NCBI RefSeq assembly: GCF_900099775.1
Contig: NZ_FMTM01000002.1
Location: 434,001 to 498,000 of the forward strand
Length of the DNA: 64,000 nucleotides
Origin: Rhizobium mongolense subsp. loessense
GTDB lineage: Bacteria; Pseudomonadota; Alphaproteobacteria; Rhizobiales; Rhizobiaceae
Direction: 5' to 3'
The notes below the pieces were generated by a model. That model did not search any database, was not told where the DNA came from, and saw nothing but the letters and a program-made list of their open reading frames with translations. Of this stretch, positions 44,383 through 53,724 are shown piece by piece. Position 1 is the stretch's first letter. Each line of letters starts with the position of its first letter. A program made the position numbers and the translations under genes.

Positions 44383-45411
44383 TCACAGACTCTCAGGCAC
44401 CCAAAGCTGTGCTGGGAGGAAGCGTTGTCCCGGCGTCTCTGCCATGCCGTGTTCGATCGTATGAATCATGGTGGCGACGAGGTCCGCGCATAATTCACGC
44501 AGGGGCGTCTGAAATACGCCGGTGATGCGCCGCTCAAGCAGCGCCTGTCGTGATTCCGGCGTCAGTTCATTGACGAGGCAGCCGATCTTTTCGCCTTTGT
44601 TCGTCTCCTGCAAGGCTTCGATTGCGCCTTCCATCCCGCCCCCGATGCAGTAAACACCCACCAGGTCATCATGGCGAGAAACGGCATCCATCAGCAATTC
44701 ATACGTCAAGCGCCGGGTTTCAAGGTTGATAAGTGCATCCAGCACCTCGAACTGCGGAGCGTATTCCCGCATATAACTGCGAAATCCAGTCTCGCGTAGC
44801 GAATGCCCGTGAAATCGGTGACCACCTAGAAGCAGGAGCAGTTTTCCGGGCGAATGCGAAACCTTGGACAGGAGCCATGCGGCGGTACGCCCCACTTTCA
44901 TGTTGTTCGTGCCGAGATATGCCTCCCGCACGCCCTGGGCAAAGTCGGAAAGCAGCGAAAAGGTGGGAATACCCTTCGATTTGAGCGCGCTGACCGCCGA
45001 TGTGACGTCATGATGGTCGGGTCCGATGGCGCCGACTGCCTGTACCTTTCCCTTCATCCCGAGCAGCAGCTCTGAAATCTCACCGGGCTCGCCGGACTTT
45101 GCAAACTGAACATGCACTTGAAGACGCCGGTCCTTGACCGCACTTGCGGCGGCCTGCAGTTCTTCGGCAAATGCTTGATAGAACGCGTGGCGTTCTTTGC
45201 GCAGAACAACGCCCAGATTGTAGGAAGGCAAATCTGCCAGCATTCGCTGCCGAATTATATTTGTGCCGTGAAATCCGACCCGCTCGGCAGCAGAGAACAC
45301 CCGTTTTGATGTTTCTTCGCGCACGGGGAGTCGGGCATTTAACACGCGATCGACTGTTGCAACGCTAACGCCGGCCGCTTCTGCGACGTCCGCAATCGTG
45401 GGACGCTTCAT
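44383..45411 (-). CDS. LacI-family transcriptional regulator
   Basis: A 342-residue LacI-type regulator. The helix-turn-helix is TIADVAEAAGVSVATVDRVLN at residues 5-25, again with TVDRVLN, and the sensor half is of the ribose-binding type. I start at 45411, with GAGGTGATCTCG upstream; the frame stays open to 45456. It is transcribed in the same direction as the transporter and iol genes and is the likely regulator of the cluster, through the palindrome just downstream. Confidence 0.9.
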   Translation of the reverse strand: MKRPTIADVAEAAGVSVATVDRVLNARLPVREETSKRVFSAAERVGFHGTNIIRQRMLADLPSYNLGVVLRKERHAFYQAFAEELQAAASAVKDRRLQVHVQFAKSGEPGEISELLLGMKGKVQAVGAIGPDHHDVTSAVSALKSKGIPTFSLLSDFAQGVREAYLGTNNMKVGRTAAWLLSKVSHSPGKLLLLLGGHRFHGHSLRETGFRSYMREYAPQFEVLDALINLETRRLTYELLMDAVSRHDDLVGVYCIGGGMEGAIEALQETNKGEKIGCLVNELTPESRQALLERRITGVFQTPLRELCADLVATMIHTIEHGMAETPGQRFLPAQLWVPESL

Positions 45412-45450
45412 CGAGATCACCTCAGGGAAAGACAGGGTTTCTTCACAATG

Positions 45451-45465
45451 TGACATAGATTGTCA
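45451..45465. promoter_or_regulatory. short inverted repeat upstream of lacI
   Basis: TGACA-N5-TGTCA lies about 40 bases upstream of the lacI start. It is a possible autoregulatory site, but it is short and unlike the 16-base palindrome downstream, so confidence is low. Confidence 0.25.
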
Positions 45466-45658
45466 TGCGGATTGAGAGAAACCAATCAGCAATGCAAAAA
45501 ATATCTGTCCTTGTTCCAGCTGGTGGGCGATGTGGTCCCTTCGCTCACGATGCAAGTGGAGTTCGATGCGTCACGCCGCCTCGCCGCGGGCGTCAAGTCT
45601 AAAATCGCGAGGTCGCTGCAAGGTCATCGTTTGGACCGACGATCCGCCGATCACACAG

Positions 45659-48196
45659 CTACGCGGCATAATCCTCGTGGACACGGCCGTCGGCGGGATG
45701 GTCCGGCAACCGGAACTGACCAACGATCTCCATAAGAGTTTCGGCCTCGTCGGCAAGTTGCCGGGTCGCAGCGTTGGTTTCCTCGACCATAGCCGCATTG
45801 CGCTGCGTCATCTGGTCCATTTCGTTGACAGATGCATTTACTTCCGCAAGCGCGTTTGACTGATCACGGCTCGCAGTCGCAATCGTCGCCACCCTCTCGG
45901 CAACCGTAACGATGTTCAATGATATTTCGGAGAGCACCGATCCGGTTTGCTGAACCAGTTTTGCGCCTGACGAAACTTCCGCGCTCGACTTTTGAATGAG
46001 GTCCTTGATCTGATGTGCTGCCTCGGCTGAACGCTGCGCAAGTTCACGAACTTCCTGAGCGACGACGGCAAATCCTTTACCTGCCTCACCAGCCCGCGCA
46101 GCTTCAATGCCTGCATTAAGTGCAAGAAGATTGGTTTGGAAAGCGATCTCATCGATCACATCGATGATTTGGACAATCTGGTCGGAGGCATTTTCGATTC
46201 GGCCCATCGCGGCGATCGCGCTGCTGACAACCATGGACGAGGCATCAGCGCATCGCTGCGTTTCCGCCACGATATGATTGGCTTCTTCCGCTTGCGCCGC
46301 TGAAGATTTTACAGTCACGGTGACCTCGTCAACCGCAGCAGCGGTTTGTTCCAAGGAAGCTGCCTGTTGCTCAGTCCGCTTGGCCAGATGGTCAGCAGCA
46401 GAGCTCATCTCTGCGGCATTGCGCTGAATCATGTAGGTATTGTCACGCACCTGACGCACCGTCATCTGCAGGCGCTGAAGCGACTGATTGAAATCGGTTC
46501 TAAGTTGTTCCAGACGGCCGTCAAATGGCGTGTCGATCGCTTTCGAAATGTCCCCCTTTGCCAGACGTCCCAAGCCGGCCGCGAGAGCGGCGACTGCAAA
46601 GGCGATCTGCTCGTCAACTCGCTGCCTTTCGATCTCATTGCGACGACGTTCATCTTCCGCCTCAGCCCGCTGCACTTCGTTTTCGTGCTCTATCTCCCGT
46701 TTAGAGAGCGCATTTTGCTTGAACACGCCCAGCGCGCGCGCCATATCACCAATCTCGTCTACTCTGTTTTCTCCTGTGATGCGCGTGTCCAAAACGCCAT
46801 TTGCAAGGCGTCGCATTGCGGCGGTGATCTGGCCAATCGGCCCTTTAAAAGTCAGTACGAGCCCAATTCCGGCAAAGATGGAGATCAATATTCCAATCGC
46901 TGTTGTCCCGATCGACAGGGAGTTTGCTTCGCGGCGATCCTCGCCAGCATTCTGCTTTTGACGTTCCGCGAACGTGGTAAGCTGCCGCCACACGGTATCC
47001 AATTCCGCGGCTGCTTCATCAAAGCTGACCTTGCGGTCCTTGCTCACCTTAACGAGATCTCCACTTGCTGCTTCGGTTGTCTCAAGCGCAGGCAACAGGT
47101 TTTTCTCGAGTTCGGCGTAGAACGGCAGGCCTTCGGCATTTCGCTTGAGCTTGACCATGTCCTTGCGCATTGATGCGAATTCCTGAGTCAGCCGCGTCCG
47201 GTTCTCGGCGGTAGGCAATAGCAGGAAGCGAGCCATCATGATCTGGATCGAATAGCCCGAGTTCATGAGCTGACGACCATCATTCAGAACCGCAATGGCC
47301 TTTTCAGCCGGCGCGTCGAGCTGACCGAATTTGACGGCGGCATCATTCATCTTTTGCTGTGCCGCAAGATTGAGGTCGACGTTGAGCGGTGTGAAGTTCC
47401 GCACTTTTTCGAAGATGGCAGTGAGTGCAATGTCCGACCTATCATTTCCGGCAATCAGCGCCTGAAGCTCGCCCAACATCCTTTCGATTGACTTTGCGGC
47501 GGGCCTGTTTGCCTCCGGCAGAGACATGGCTGTAACGCGAAGTCGCTTCTTCATGTCGGGCAGTGCCCTCGCAATGACTGCAAATTTTTCCTCCGCTTGG
47601 GTCGCCGCATCAAAAGCGGTCCGCATATCAGCCAAGAACGTCGCCATGCCGCGGATATACTCAGCCTCGCGCAATGTCCTTTTGGCCGCAGTGTCGTCAT
47701 CTTGCACAGATCGCTGGACCTTTTTCAGGGCCTCGCTGATATTCGTCTGAGAAGTGACGACGACGCTTAGTCCTTTCTGGATGGTCCTTTTGAGGCTGGT
47801 TTCGGTCTCGTGCATTGACCATAGATCGTCAACGTAGCCGCCCGCCTTTGCGATCAGCGCTTCGGCGGTTTTCAACTCCGCATTGTCCTCGGTACCCTCT
47901 TTGGCCTGACCGAGCATTGTCCGTAAAACATTGCGCTGTTCGGCAACACGGCCTTTGACCTCGTTGCGTCCCTCCTCGGTGGATTCAGCCAGAAACCGGT
48001 TCATACTTGACGACAAGTCGCGGAAGCCGGTCAAAGACTGAAGCACACTGTTTGAAATCTCTATGCGACTCTGCAGGAGACCGGAGGCCCAAAGGCCCGT
48101 GAAACCGACAGCAGAAATACTGACTATGAAGGGCAATATAAACATCAGAACCTTCGTCTGAATATTAAAGCGAGACAAAAGCTGATCAACGAACAT
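45659..48196 (-). CDS. methyl-accepting chemotaxis protein
   Basis: An 845-residue chemoreceptor. A first membrane segment ([20 protein letters not shown]) is followed by a long helical sensor region (residues about 50-410), a second membrane segment ([21 protein letters not shown] in pieces), and HAMP domains. The signaling domain has the highly conserved hairpin tip [37 protein letters not shown] in several stretches. No NWETF-type C-terminal pentapeptide is seen. I start at ATG 48196, preceded by GGGGTG. It lies beside the inositol transporter but is a separate unit; the ligand is unknown. Confidence 0.92.
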   Translation of the reverse strand: MFVDQLLSRFNIQTKVLMFILPFIVSISAVGFTGLWASGLLQSRIEISNSVLQSLTGFRDLSSSMNRFLAESTEEGRNEVKGRVAEQRNVLRTMLGQAKEGTEDNAELKTAEALIAKAGGYVDDLWSMHETETSLKRTIQKGLSVVVTSQTNISEALKKVQRSVQDDDTAAKRTLREAEYIRGMATFLADMRTAFDAATQAEEKFAVIARALPDMKKRLRVTAMSLPEANRPAAKSIERMLGELQALIAGNDRSDIALTAIFEKVRNFTPLNVDLNLAAQQKMNDAAVKFGQLDAPAEKAIAVLNDGRQLMNSGYSIQIMMARFLLLPTAENRTRLTQEFASMRKDMVKLKRNAEGLPFYAELEKNLLPALETTEAASGDLVKVSKDRKVSFDEAAAELDTVWRQLTTFAERQKQNAGEDRREANSLSIGTTAIGILISIFAGIGLVLTFKGPIGQITAAMRRLANGVLDTRITGENRVDEIGDMARALGVFKQNALSKREIEHENEVQRAEAEDERRRNEIERQRVDEQIAFAVAALAAGLGRLAKGDISKAIDTPFDGRLEQLRTDFNQSLQRLQMTVRQVRDNTYMIQRNAAEMSSAADHLAKRTEQQAASLEQTAAAVDEVTVTVKSSAAQAEEANHIVAETQRCADASSMVVSSAIAAMGRIENASDQIVQIIDVIDEIAFQTNLLALNAGIEAARAGEAGKGFAVVAQEVRELAQRSAEAAHQIKDLIQKSSAEVSSGAKLVQQTGSVLSEISLNIVTVAERVATIATASRDQSNALAEVNASVNEMDQMTQRNAAMVEETNAATRQLADEAETLMEIVGQFRLPDHPADGRVHEDYAA

Positions 48197-48462
48197 AACA
48201 CACCCCATCAAGCGTCGGCTTGCCAAGCCGACACCGTTTTCGATTTAAAAGAAATGGTAAGCTCGCACACCTTCGTATATTTTTCGCTAAAACATCTTAG
48301 TATTGCCAGATCTATAGCAACAAAGATGCTTACATAACTACAACTTTTAGAAATGTTATTTCGTTTATACTTTGCATGGAATAAAAATTTCACCGACAGT
48401 TTGTCGCCGGCAGGTCACTTATGTTGGAAGGCGGCTTTGACCCGACCCAGCTAATTCGCCGC

Positions 48463-49356
48463 TCAATCCTCTTGTACTTCAGAGCGTAGCCAGTCCTGAA
48501 ACTCATCGGCGATGGGAAGGCTCTGTTTTTCCTCAGGGCGGACGACGTAATACGCGTTTTCGGTTTTCACCGTGCTGGACGTCAGGGGTAGGAGCATTCC
48601 CGTCTTTAGCTCCTCCTCTATCAGATAAGTTGGCAGAAGCGCCGCACCGAGCCCGGCTATCGCTGCTGCCACCATCATCGAAAACTGGTCAAATCGGAGC
48701 CCGACATATGCATTGTCTACCATCGAACCTTGGAGTCGAAACCAGTCCGACCACAACTTTGGCCGCGTCGTAAGGTGGAGCAACGGAATGGTAGAGAGAT
48801 CGCCTGCTGCCTCTTGCCTAGCCCGTTCGGCGAGTGCTGGACTTGCTATCGGCATAACGGTCTCATGGCAAAGGAACGTCGGGGTGCCACCTGCCCATAT
48901 AGGTTGTCCGTAGTGGATGGCGAGATCGAAACTATCCTCCATGAAGCTGAAGGGCTTCGAACGAGATTCTATCGTTAGCGCAACATCTTGATGCGTCGCG
49001 AGGAAACGTCCAAGGCGGGGGACGAGCCATTTCGCGCCGAAGGTTGGAAGTGTCGCTATCTTTAGCGATGCGCGCGTCCGACCAGCTGCGGCGGCATCGA
49101 TCATAAGCCGTTCCGATCGTGCAAGAAGATCCTTAACCTCCGGCAGCAGCCTTTGTCCGGCCTCAGAAAGGATTACACGTTGACGAATGCGCTCGAAAAG
49201 CTTGAGGCCAGTCTGTCGCTCCAGATCTGCAATCTGGCGGCTAATCGCGCTCTGGGTCAGATTTAGCTCTTCTGCTGCGCGAGAAAAATTCGCGTGGCGG
49301 GCCGCACATTCAAACGCTTGAAGGGTCACGATGTCTGGCACTAGGCTTCGGCGCAT
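48463..49356 (-). CDS. LysR-family transcriptional regulator (GcvA-like)
   Basis: A 297-residue LysR regulator. The N-terminal helix-turn-helix is ARHANFSRAAEELNLTQSAISRQI, with a periplasmic-binding-like effector domain behind. It is divergent from hglS with a 113-base gap and is the natural regulator of the lysine/aminoadipate operon. I start at 49356, preceded by GGAATAAGT; the frame is open 11 codons further up. Confidence 0.9.
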   Translation of the reverse strand: MRRSLVPDIVTLQAFECAARHANFSRAAEELNLTQSAISRQIADLERQTGLKLFERIRQRVILSEAGQRLLPEVKDLLARSERLMIDAAAAGRTRASLKIATLPTFGAKWLVPRLGRFLATHQDVALTIESRSKPFSFMEDSFDLAIHYGQPIWAGGTPTFLCHETVMPIASPALAERARQEAAGDLSTIPLLHLTTRPKLWSDWFRLQGSMVDNAYVGLRFDQFSMMVAAAIAGLGAALLPTYLIEEELKTGMLLPLTSSTVKTENAYYVVRPEEKQSLPIADEFQDWLRSEVQED

Positions 49357-49388
49357 ACTTATTCCATTTTCGCATAAAGTTAGCCGCA

Positions 49389-49448
49389 CAAGTCACAACA
49401 CGTGGCTGCCATGGAAGAGTATATTGCATTTCCAGCATCAAGTCACAA
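49389..49448. repeat. direct repeat CAAGTCACAA in the LysR/hglS intergenic region
   Basis: CAAGTCACAA occurs at 49389-49398 and at 49439-49448, exactly 50 bases apart. LysR tetramers often contact two separated sites over 50-60 bases, so the pair may mark the activator and recognition boxes. The repeat is direct, not inverted, which is less usual. Confidence 0.35.
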
Positions 49449-49469
49449 ACTCTTCAAAGGTCTAAAACA

Positions 49470-50864
49470 ATGACGAAGCATGTCACGTCGGGCGACATCC
49501 GCGCCGCGTTTTCTGGAGCGATGTCAGCCATGTATCGCACCGAGGTCCCTGCTTACGGAACGCTGATGAATCTTGTGGCCCGGGTTAACAAGGAAGCACT
49601 TGCCGCCAAGCCCGAACTTAGGGCTCGCCTTGAGGCGACAGACAACCTTGATCGGATATCTGAGGAGCGTCACGGCGCAATCCGCTTGGGAACGGCGGAC
49701 GAGCTTGCGATGATGCGCCGCGTCTTTGCGGTCATGGGTATGTATCCGGTTGGCTACTACGACCTGTCCACGGCAGGAGTGCCCGTCCATTCGACTGCGT
49801 TTCGACCGGTCGGCGAGGAAGCGCTTAAGCGCAACCCTTTTCGGGTCTTTACGTCTCTGCTTCGCCTCGACCTCATCGCGGACGAGACCTTACGCGAAGA
49901 AGCGGCTGGCATTCTCGCCAAACGGCAGATTTTCACGACGGGCGCAGTCGAGCTGACCAAGAAGGCGGAAGTCGAGGGCGGGCTGTGCAAAGAGGATGCG
50001 GATCGTTTCGTTGCGGAAGTGTTGGAGACATTCCGCTGGCATGACAAAGCGATCGTCGATGCCGACATGTATCATCGTCTGCACGATGCCCATCGCCTGG
50101 TTGCCGATGTCGTTTCCTTCAAGGGACCACACATCAATCACCTCACCCCTCGCACGCTTGATATCGACAAAGTGCAGGCGCTCATGCCCGAATACGGGAT
50201 TTCCCCGAAAGCGGTCGTTGAAGGACCGCCGACGCGCGACTGCCCGGTCCTGCTTCGCCAGACCTCTTTTAAGGCGCTTGAAGAAAAGGTGTCATTTGAG
50301 GATGGTCGGGGAGGCTGGAAAGCCGGCTCCCATACGGCGCGCTTCGGCGAGATCGAACAGCGGGGCATTGCCCTTACCCCAAAAGGCAGGGGTCTTTACG
50401 ACAAGCTTCTCGACCAATCCCGCAAGGTTGTGCGTCCGGCCGCGGATGGCTCGAACGCCAAGGCCTACGAAGCCGCGCTTGCGCAGACTTTTCATGCCTT
50501 CCCCGACAGCTGGGCGGCCATCCGCGCCGATGGGCTAGGGTATTTCAGTTACTCGCTTACGGAAAAAGGGATGAAAGGCCTTGTGCTGCCGGGTGCAAGC
50601 ATAGAATCCCTCATTGCAGACGGCCTGATCCAGTTTGATCCCATCGTTTACGAGGATTTCCTTCCCGTCAGCGCAGCCGGTATTTTCCAGTCGAATCTTG
50701 GCGACGGCGCTCAGCAGGAATTCGTGGCGAGTCCAAATCAAAAGCGCTTCGAAGCAGACCTCGGTGCGCAAGTGCTGAACGAATTTGATCATTATGCGGG
50801 AATTGAGAAAGCTTCACTGGATGCCTGCATCTCGCAACTGAAAAATCGTCCCGCCGCCGAGTGA
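49470..50864 (+). CDS. hglS: 2-oxoadipate dioxygenase/decarboxylase HglS (DUF1338)
   Basis: A 464-residue DUF1338 enzyme, matching the length of HglS, which turns 2-oxoadipate into D-2-hydroxyglutarate and CO2 with Fe(II) and oxygen. Likely iron ligands are H68 (SEERHGAIRLG), H224 (HINHLTPRTLDID) and E294 (RFGEIEQRG), with R72 positioned for the substrate carboxylate. These line up with those of the Pseudomonas enzyme within an offset of two residues. It opens a four-gene operon with an aldehyde dehydrogenase, aminotransferase and hydroxyglutarate dehydrogenase, which is the expected lysine-to-2-oxoglutarate set. Confidence 0.9.
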   Translation: MTKHVTSGDIRAAFSGAMSAMYRTEVPAYGTLMNLVARVNKEALAAKPELRARLEATDNLDRISEERHGAIRLGTADELAMMRRVFAVMGMYPVGYYDLSTAGVPVHSTAFRPVGEEALKRNPFRVFTSLLRLDLIADETLREEAAGILAKRQIFTTGAVELTKKAEVEGGLCKEDADRFVAEVLETFRWHDKAIVDADMYHRLHDAHRLVADVVSFKGPHINHLTPRTLDIDKVQALMPEYGISPKAVVEGPPTRDCPVLLRQTSFKALEEKVSFEDGRGGWKAGSHTARFGEIEQRGIALTPKGRGLYDKLLDQSRKVVRPAADGSNAKAYEAALAQTFHAFPDSWAAIRADGLGYFSYSLTEKGMKGLVLPGASIESLIADGLIQFDPIVYEDFLPVSAAGIFQSNLGDGAQQEFVASPNQKRFEADLGAQVLNEFDHYAGIEKASLDACISQLKNRPAAE

Positions 50865-50909
50865 ACGTCACAGAAATCGCGCAAGCAGAAGCCGACCTGG
50901 AGCCCCAAA

Positions 50910-52442
50910 ATGAACGTTTCCGTAAAGACTGTTTCCGTTACTGAAGAAGCCGCCGCGATACTCGGCCGCCTCGGCGTGGCAAAATCACGTTACAGCGAAG
51001 GCGACATCGTTGCCTTCTCTCCGATTACCGGCGAACAAACGGGCAAGCTGAAAGCAATGAGTTCGGCAGAGGCGACCAAGATGATCGAACAGGCTCACGA
51101 AGCCTTCCAGACATGGCGCCTCGTGCCCGCTCCGAAGCGTGGCGAACTTGTTCGTCTCCTCGGCGAGGAACTGCGTGCCGCCAAAGAGGATCTGGGCCGC
51201 CTCGTTTCGATCGAAGCAGGCAAAATTCCTTCCGAGGGATTGGGCGAAGTGCAGGAAATGATCGACATCTGCGATTTCGCTGTCGGCCTTTCCCGCCAGC
51301 TTTACGGTCTCACAATTGCTACCGAGCGCCCGGGCCACCGTATGATGGAAACCTGGCATCCCCTCGGTGTCATCGGCATCATTTCCGCTTTCAATTTCCC
51401 GGTCGCCGTTTGGGCCTGGAATGCAGCATTGGCTTTGGTCTGCGGCAACAGCATCGTGTGGAAACCATCGGAGAAGTCGCTGCTTACAGCATTGGCGTCG
51501 CAGGCGATTCTCGAACGCGCCCTCAAGCGTTATGGCGAAGCTCCGGAAGGCCTCTCGCAGGTTCTGATCGGCGATCGAGCGATCGGTGAAGTGCTGGTTG
51601 ATCATCCGAAGGTTCCGCTCGTGTCAGCGACGGGTTCCACTCGCATGGGCCGCGACGTGGGCCCGCGGCTGGCCAAGCGTTTCGCTCGCGCCATCTTGGA
51701 ACTTGGCGGCAACAACGGCGGCATCGTATGCCCGTCAGCTGATCTCGACATGGCGCTTCGAGCCATCGCCTTTGGCGCGATGGGCACGGCTGGCCAGCGG
51801 TGCACGACATTGCGTCGCCTGTTCGTCCATGAAAGCATCTATGATCAGCTCGTACCGCGCCTGAAGAAGGCCTATGAGAGCGTCCCTGTTGGGGATCCGC
51901 TGCAGTCGACAGCGTTGGTCGGACCGCTGATCGACAAAATCGCTTTTGAAAACATGCAGAAGGCACTTGTTGAAGCCAAGGAGCACGGAGGCACCGTTTT
52001 GGGTGGGCAACGTGTGGATGTCGGTCACGATCTGGCATTCTACGTCAAGCCGGCGCTTGTCGAAATGCCAAAACATGAAGGCCCGGTTCTGGAAGAAACC
52101 TTCGCGCCTATTCTGTACGTCATGAGATACAGCGATTTCGATGCGGTCATCGCCGATCACAATGCGGTGGGTGCGGGCTTGTCTTCGTCGATCTTCACCC
52201 TGGACATGAGGGAAGCCGAGCGGTTCGTAGCTGCCGATGGCTCCGATTGTGGTATCGCCAACGTGAACATCGGCACGTCGGGTGCAGAGATCGGCGGTGC
52301 GTTCGGAGGCGAAAAGGAGACGGGGGGCGGCCGTGAATCCGGCTCCGACGCCTGGAGAGCCTACATGCGCCGTACGACGAACACGATCAACTATTCGAAG
52401 TCGCTGCCCCTGGCACAGGGCGTTTCTTTTGACATCGAATAG
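50910..52442 (+). CDS. ALDH7-type aldehyde dehydrogenase (aminoadipate semialdehyde dehydrogenase-like)
   Basis: A 510-residue aldehyde dehydrogenase of the antiquitin (ALDH7) group. The catalytic Cys is C298 (AGQRCTT) and the Glu is in LELGGNNG. The C-terminal GSDAWRAYMRRTTNTINYSK is a hallmark of this branch. The reaction would be oxidation of 2-aminoadipate 6-semialdehyde to 2-aminoadipate. It is 45 bases behind hglS. The Pseudomonas equivalent is AmaB. Confidence 0.88.
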   Translation: MNVSVKTVSVTEEAAAILGRLGVAKSRYSEGDIVAFSPITGEQTGKLKAMSSAEATKMIEQAHEAFQTWRLVPAPKRGELVRLLGEELRAAKEDLGRLVSIEAGKIPSEGLGEVQEMIDICDFAVGLSRQLYGLTIATERPGHRMMETWHPLGVIGIISAFNFPVAVWAWNAALALVCGNSIVWKPSEKSLLTALASQAILERALKRYGEAPEGLSQVLIGDRAIGEVLVDHPKVPLVSATGSTRMGRDVGPRLAKRFARAILELGGNNGGIVCPSADLDMALRAIAFGAMGTAGQRCTTLRRLFVHESIYDQLVPRLKKAYESVPVGDPLQSTALVGPLIDKIAFENMQKALVEAKEHGGTVLGGQRVDVGHDLAFYVKPALVEMPKHEGPVLEETFAPILYVMRYSDFDAVIADHNAVGAGLSSSIFTLDMREAERFVAADGSDCGIANVNIGTSGAEIGGAFGGEKETGGGRESGSDAWRAYMRRTTNTINYSKSLPLAQGVSFDIE

Positions 52443-52456
52443 GAAGGACGTGTTTC

Positions 52457-53692
52457 ATGACGATCTCAACAAAAGTCGAAGAAGCGGGCTTCAAACCGGC
52501 TTCACGGATCGCCTCGGTTGGCGTTTCGAAGATTCTCCAGATCGGCGCACGTGCCGCTGCCATGAAGCGCGCTGGTCTACCGGTCATCGTGCTGGGGGCC
52601 GGCGAGCCTGATTTCGATACGCCGGAGAACGTCAAGGAGGCGGCTAAGGCCGCCATCGACGCTGGCGAAACGAAATACACCGCTCTGGACGGCACGCCGG
52701 CCCTGAAGAAGGCGATCATCGAAAAGTTCAGACGGGAAAACGGCATCGACTACGATGTCGACGAGGTCACAGTTGCGACAGGCGCCAAGCAGATCCTCTT
52801 CAACGCCTTTATGGCGACGCTCGATTCGGGCGACGAAGTGATCATTCCCACCCCTTACTGGACTTCCTATTCGGACATCGTCGAGATTTGCGGCGGTGTG
52901 TCAGTCCTTATCCCGTGCGACGCCAAGGCCAACTTTCGTCTCCAGGCCGAACAGCTGGAAAAGGCCATCACATCAAGAACCCGTTGGATTCTTCTTAACT
53001 CGCCCTCCAATCCATCGGGCGCTGCCTACATCGCCGAAAATTACCGCCCCCTCCTGGATGTTTTGATCCGTCATCCGCATGTCTGGTTGATGGTCGACGA
53101 CATGTACGAGCACATCGTCTACGACGATTTCGCATTTGCGACACCTGTCGCGATCGAGCCTCGACTGAAGGATCGCACCTTGACGATCAACGGTGTATCG
53201 AAAGCCTACGCGATGACGGGCTGGCGCATCGGTTATGCGGGTGGCCCGAAGCCCTTGATCAAAGCGATGGCGGTGATCCAGAGCCAGGCGACGTCCTGCC
53301 CCTGTTCGGTCAGCCAGGCTGCCTCGATCGAGGCTCTGAACGGCCCCCAGACGTTTCTGAAGGAGAGACAGGAGAGTTTCCGTCGTCGTCGCGACCTCGT
53401 TGTCGAGCGCCTGAACGAAATCGACGGGTTGGATTGCCGTACTCCTGAGGGTGCTTTTTATACTTTTTCCAGTTGCGCCGGCGTTTTGGGCAAACTGACA
53501 CCGAAAGGTAAGAAGATCGAAGCCGATCATGACTTCACCGACTATCTTCTTGAAGAGGCCCACGTCGCGGTCGTCCCTGGCTCGGCCTTTGGCCTCTCTC
53601 CCTATTTTCGGATTTCCTACGCGACTTCGCAAGCCGAATTGATGGAAGCACTCAATCGTATCAAGCAAGCTTGCTCTGCATTGCAGAATTGA
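52457..53692 (+). CDS. class I aminotransferase (aspartate aminotransferase fold), candidate 2-aminoadipate transaminase
   Basis: A 411-residue PLP-dependent transaminase. The Schiff-base lysine is K249 in NGVSKAYAMTGWRIGYAGG. Asn and Asp contacts are in NSPSNPSGAAY and DDMYEHIVYD. It belongs to the aspartate aminotransferase-like group, and its place between the aldehyde dehydrogenase and YdiJ suggests it converts 2-aminoadipate to 2-oxoadipate. AGGAAGGACG precedes the start. The substrate is inferred from context. Confidence 0.85.
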   Translation: MTISTKVEEAGFKPASRIASVGVSKILQIGARAAAMKRAGLPVIVLGAGEPDFDTPENVKEAAKAAIDAGETKYTALDGTPALKKAIIEKFRRENGIDYDVDEVTVATGAKQILFNAFMATLDSGDEVIIPTPYWTSYSDIVEICGGVSVLIPCDAKANFRLQAEQLEKAITSRTRWILLNSPSNPSGAAYIAENYRPLLDVLIRHPHVWLMVDDMYEHIVYDDFAFATPVAIEPRLKDRTLTINGVSKAYAMTGWRIGYAGGPKPLIKAMAVIQSQATSCPCSVSQAASIEALNGPQTFLKERQESFRRRRDLVVERLNEIDGLDCRTPEGAFYTFSSCAGVLGKLTPKGKKIEADHDFTDYLLEEAHVAVVPGSAFGLSPYFRISYATSQAELMEALNRIKQACSALQN

Positions 53693-53724
53693 TGTCATTA
53701 CTTGGATCGGGGTGCGTATAGACG

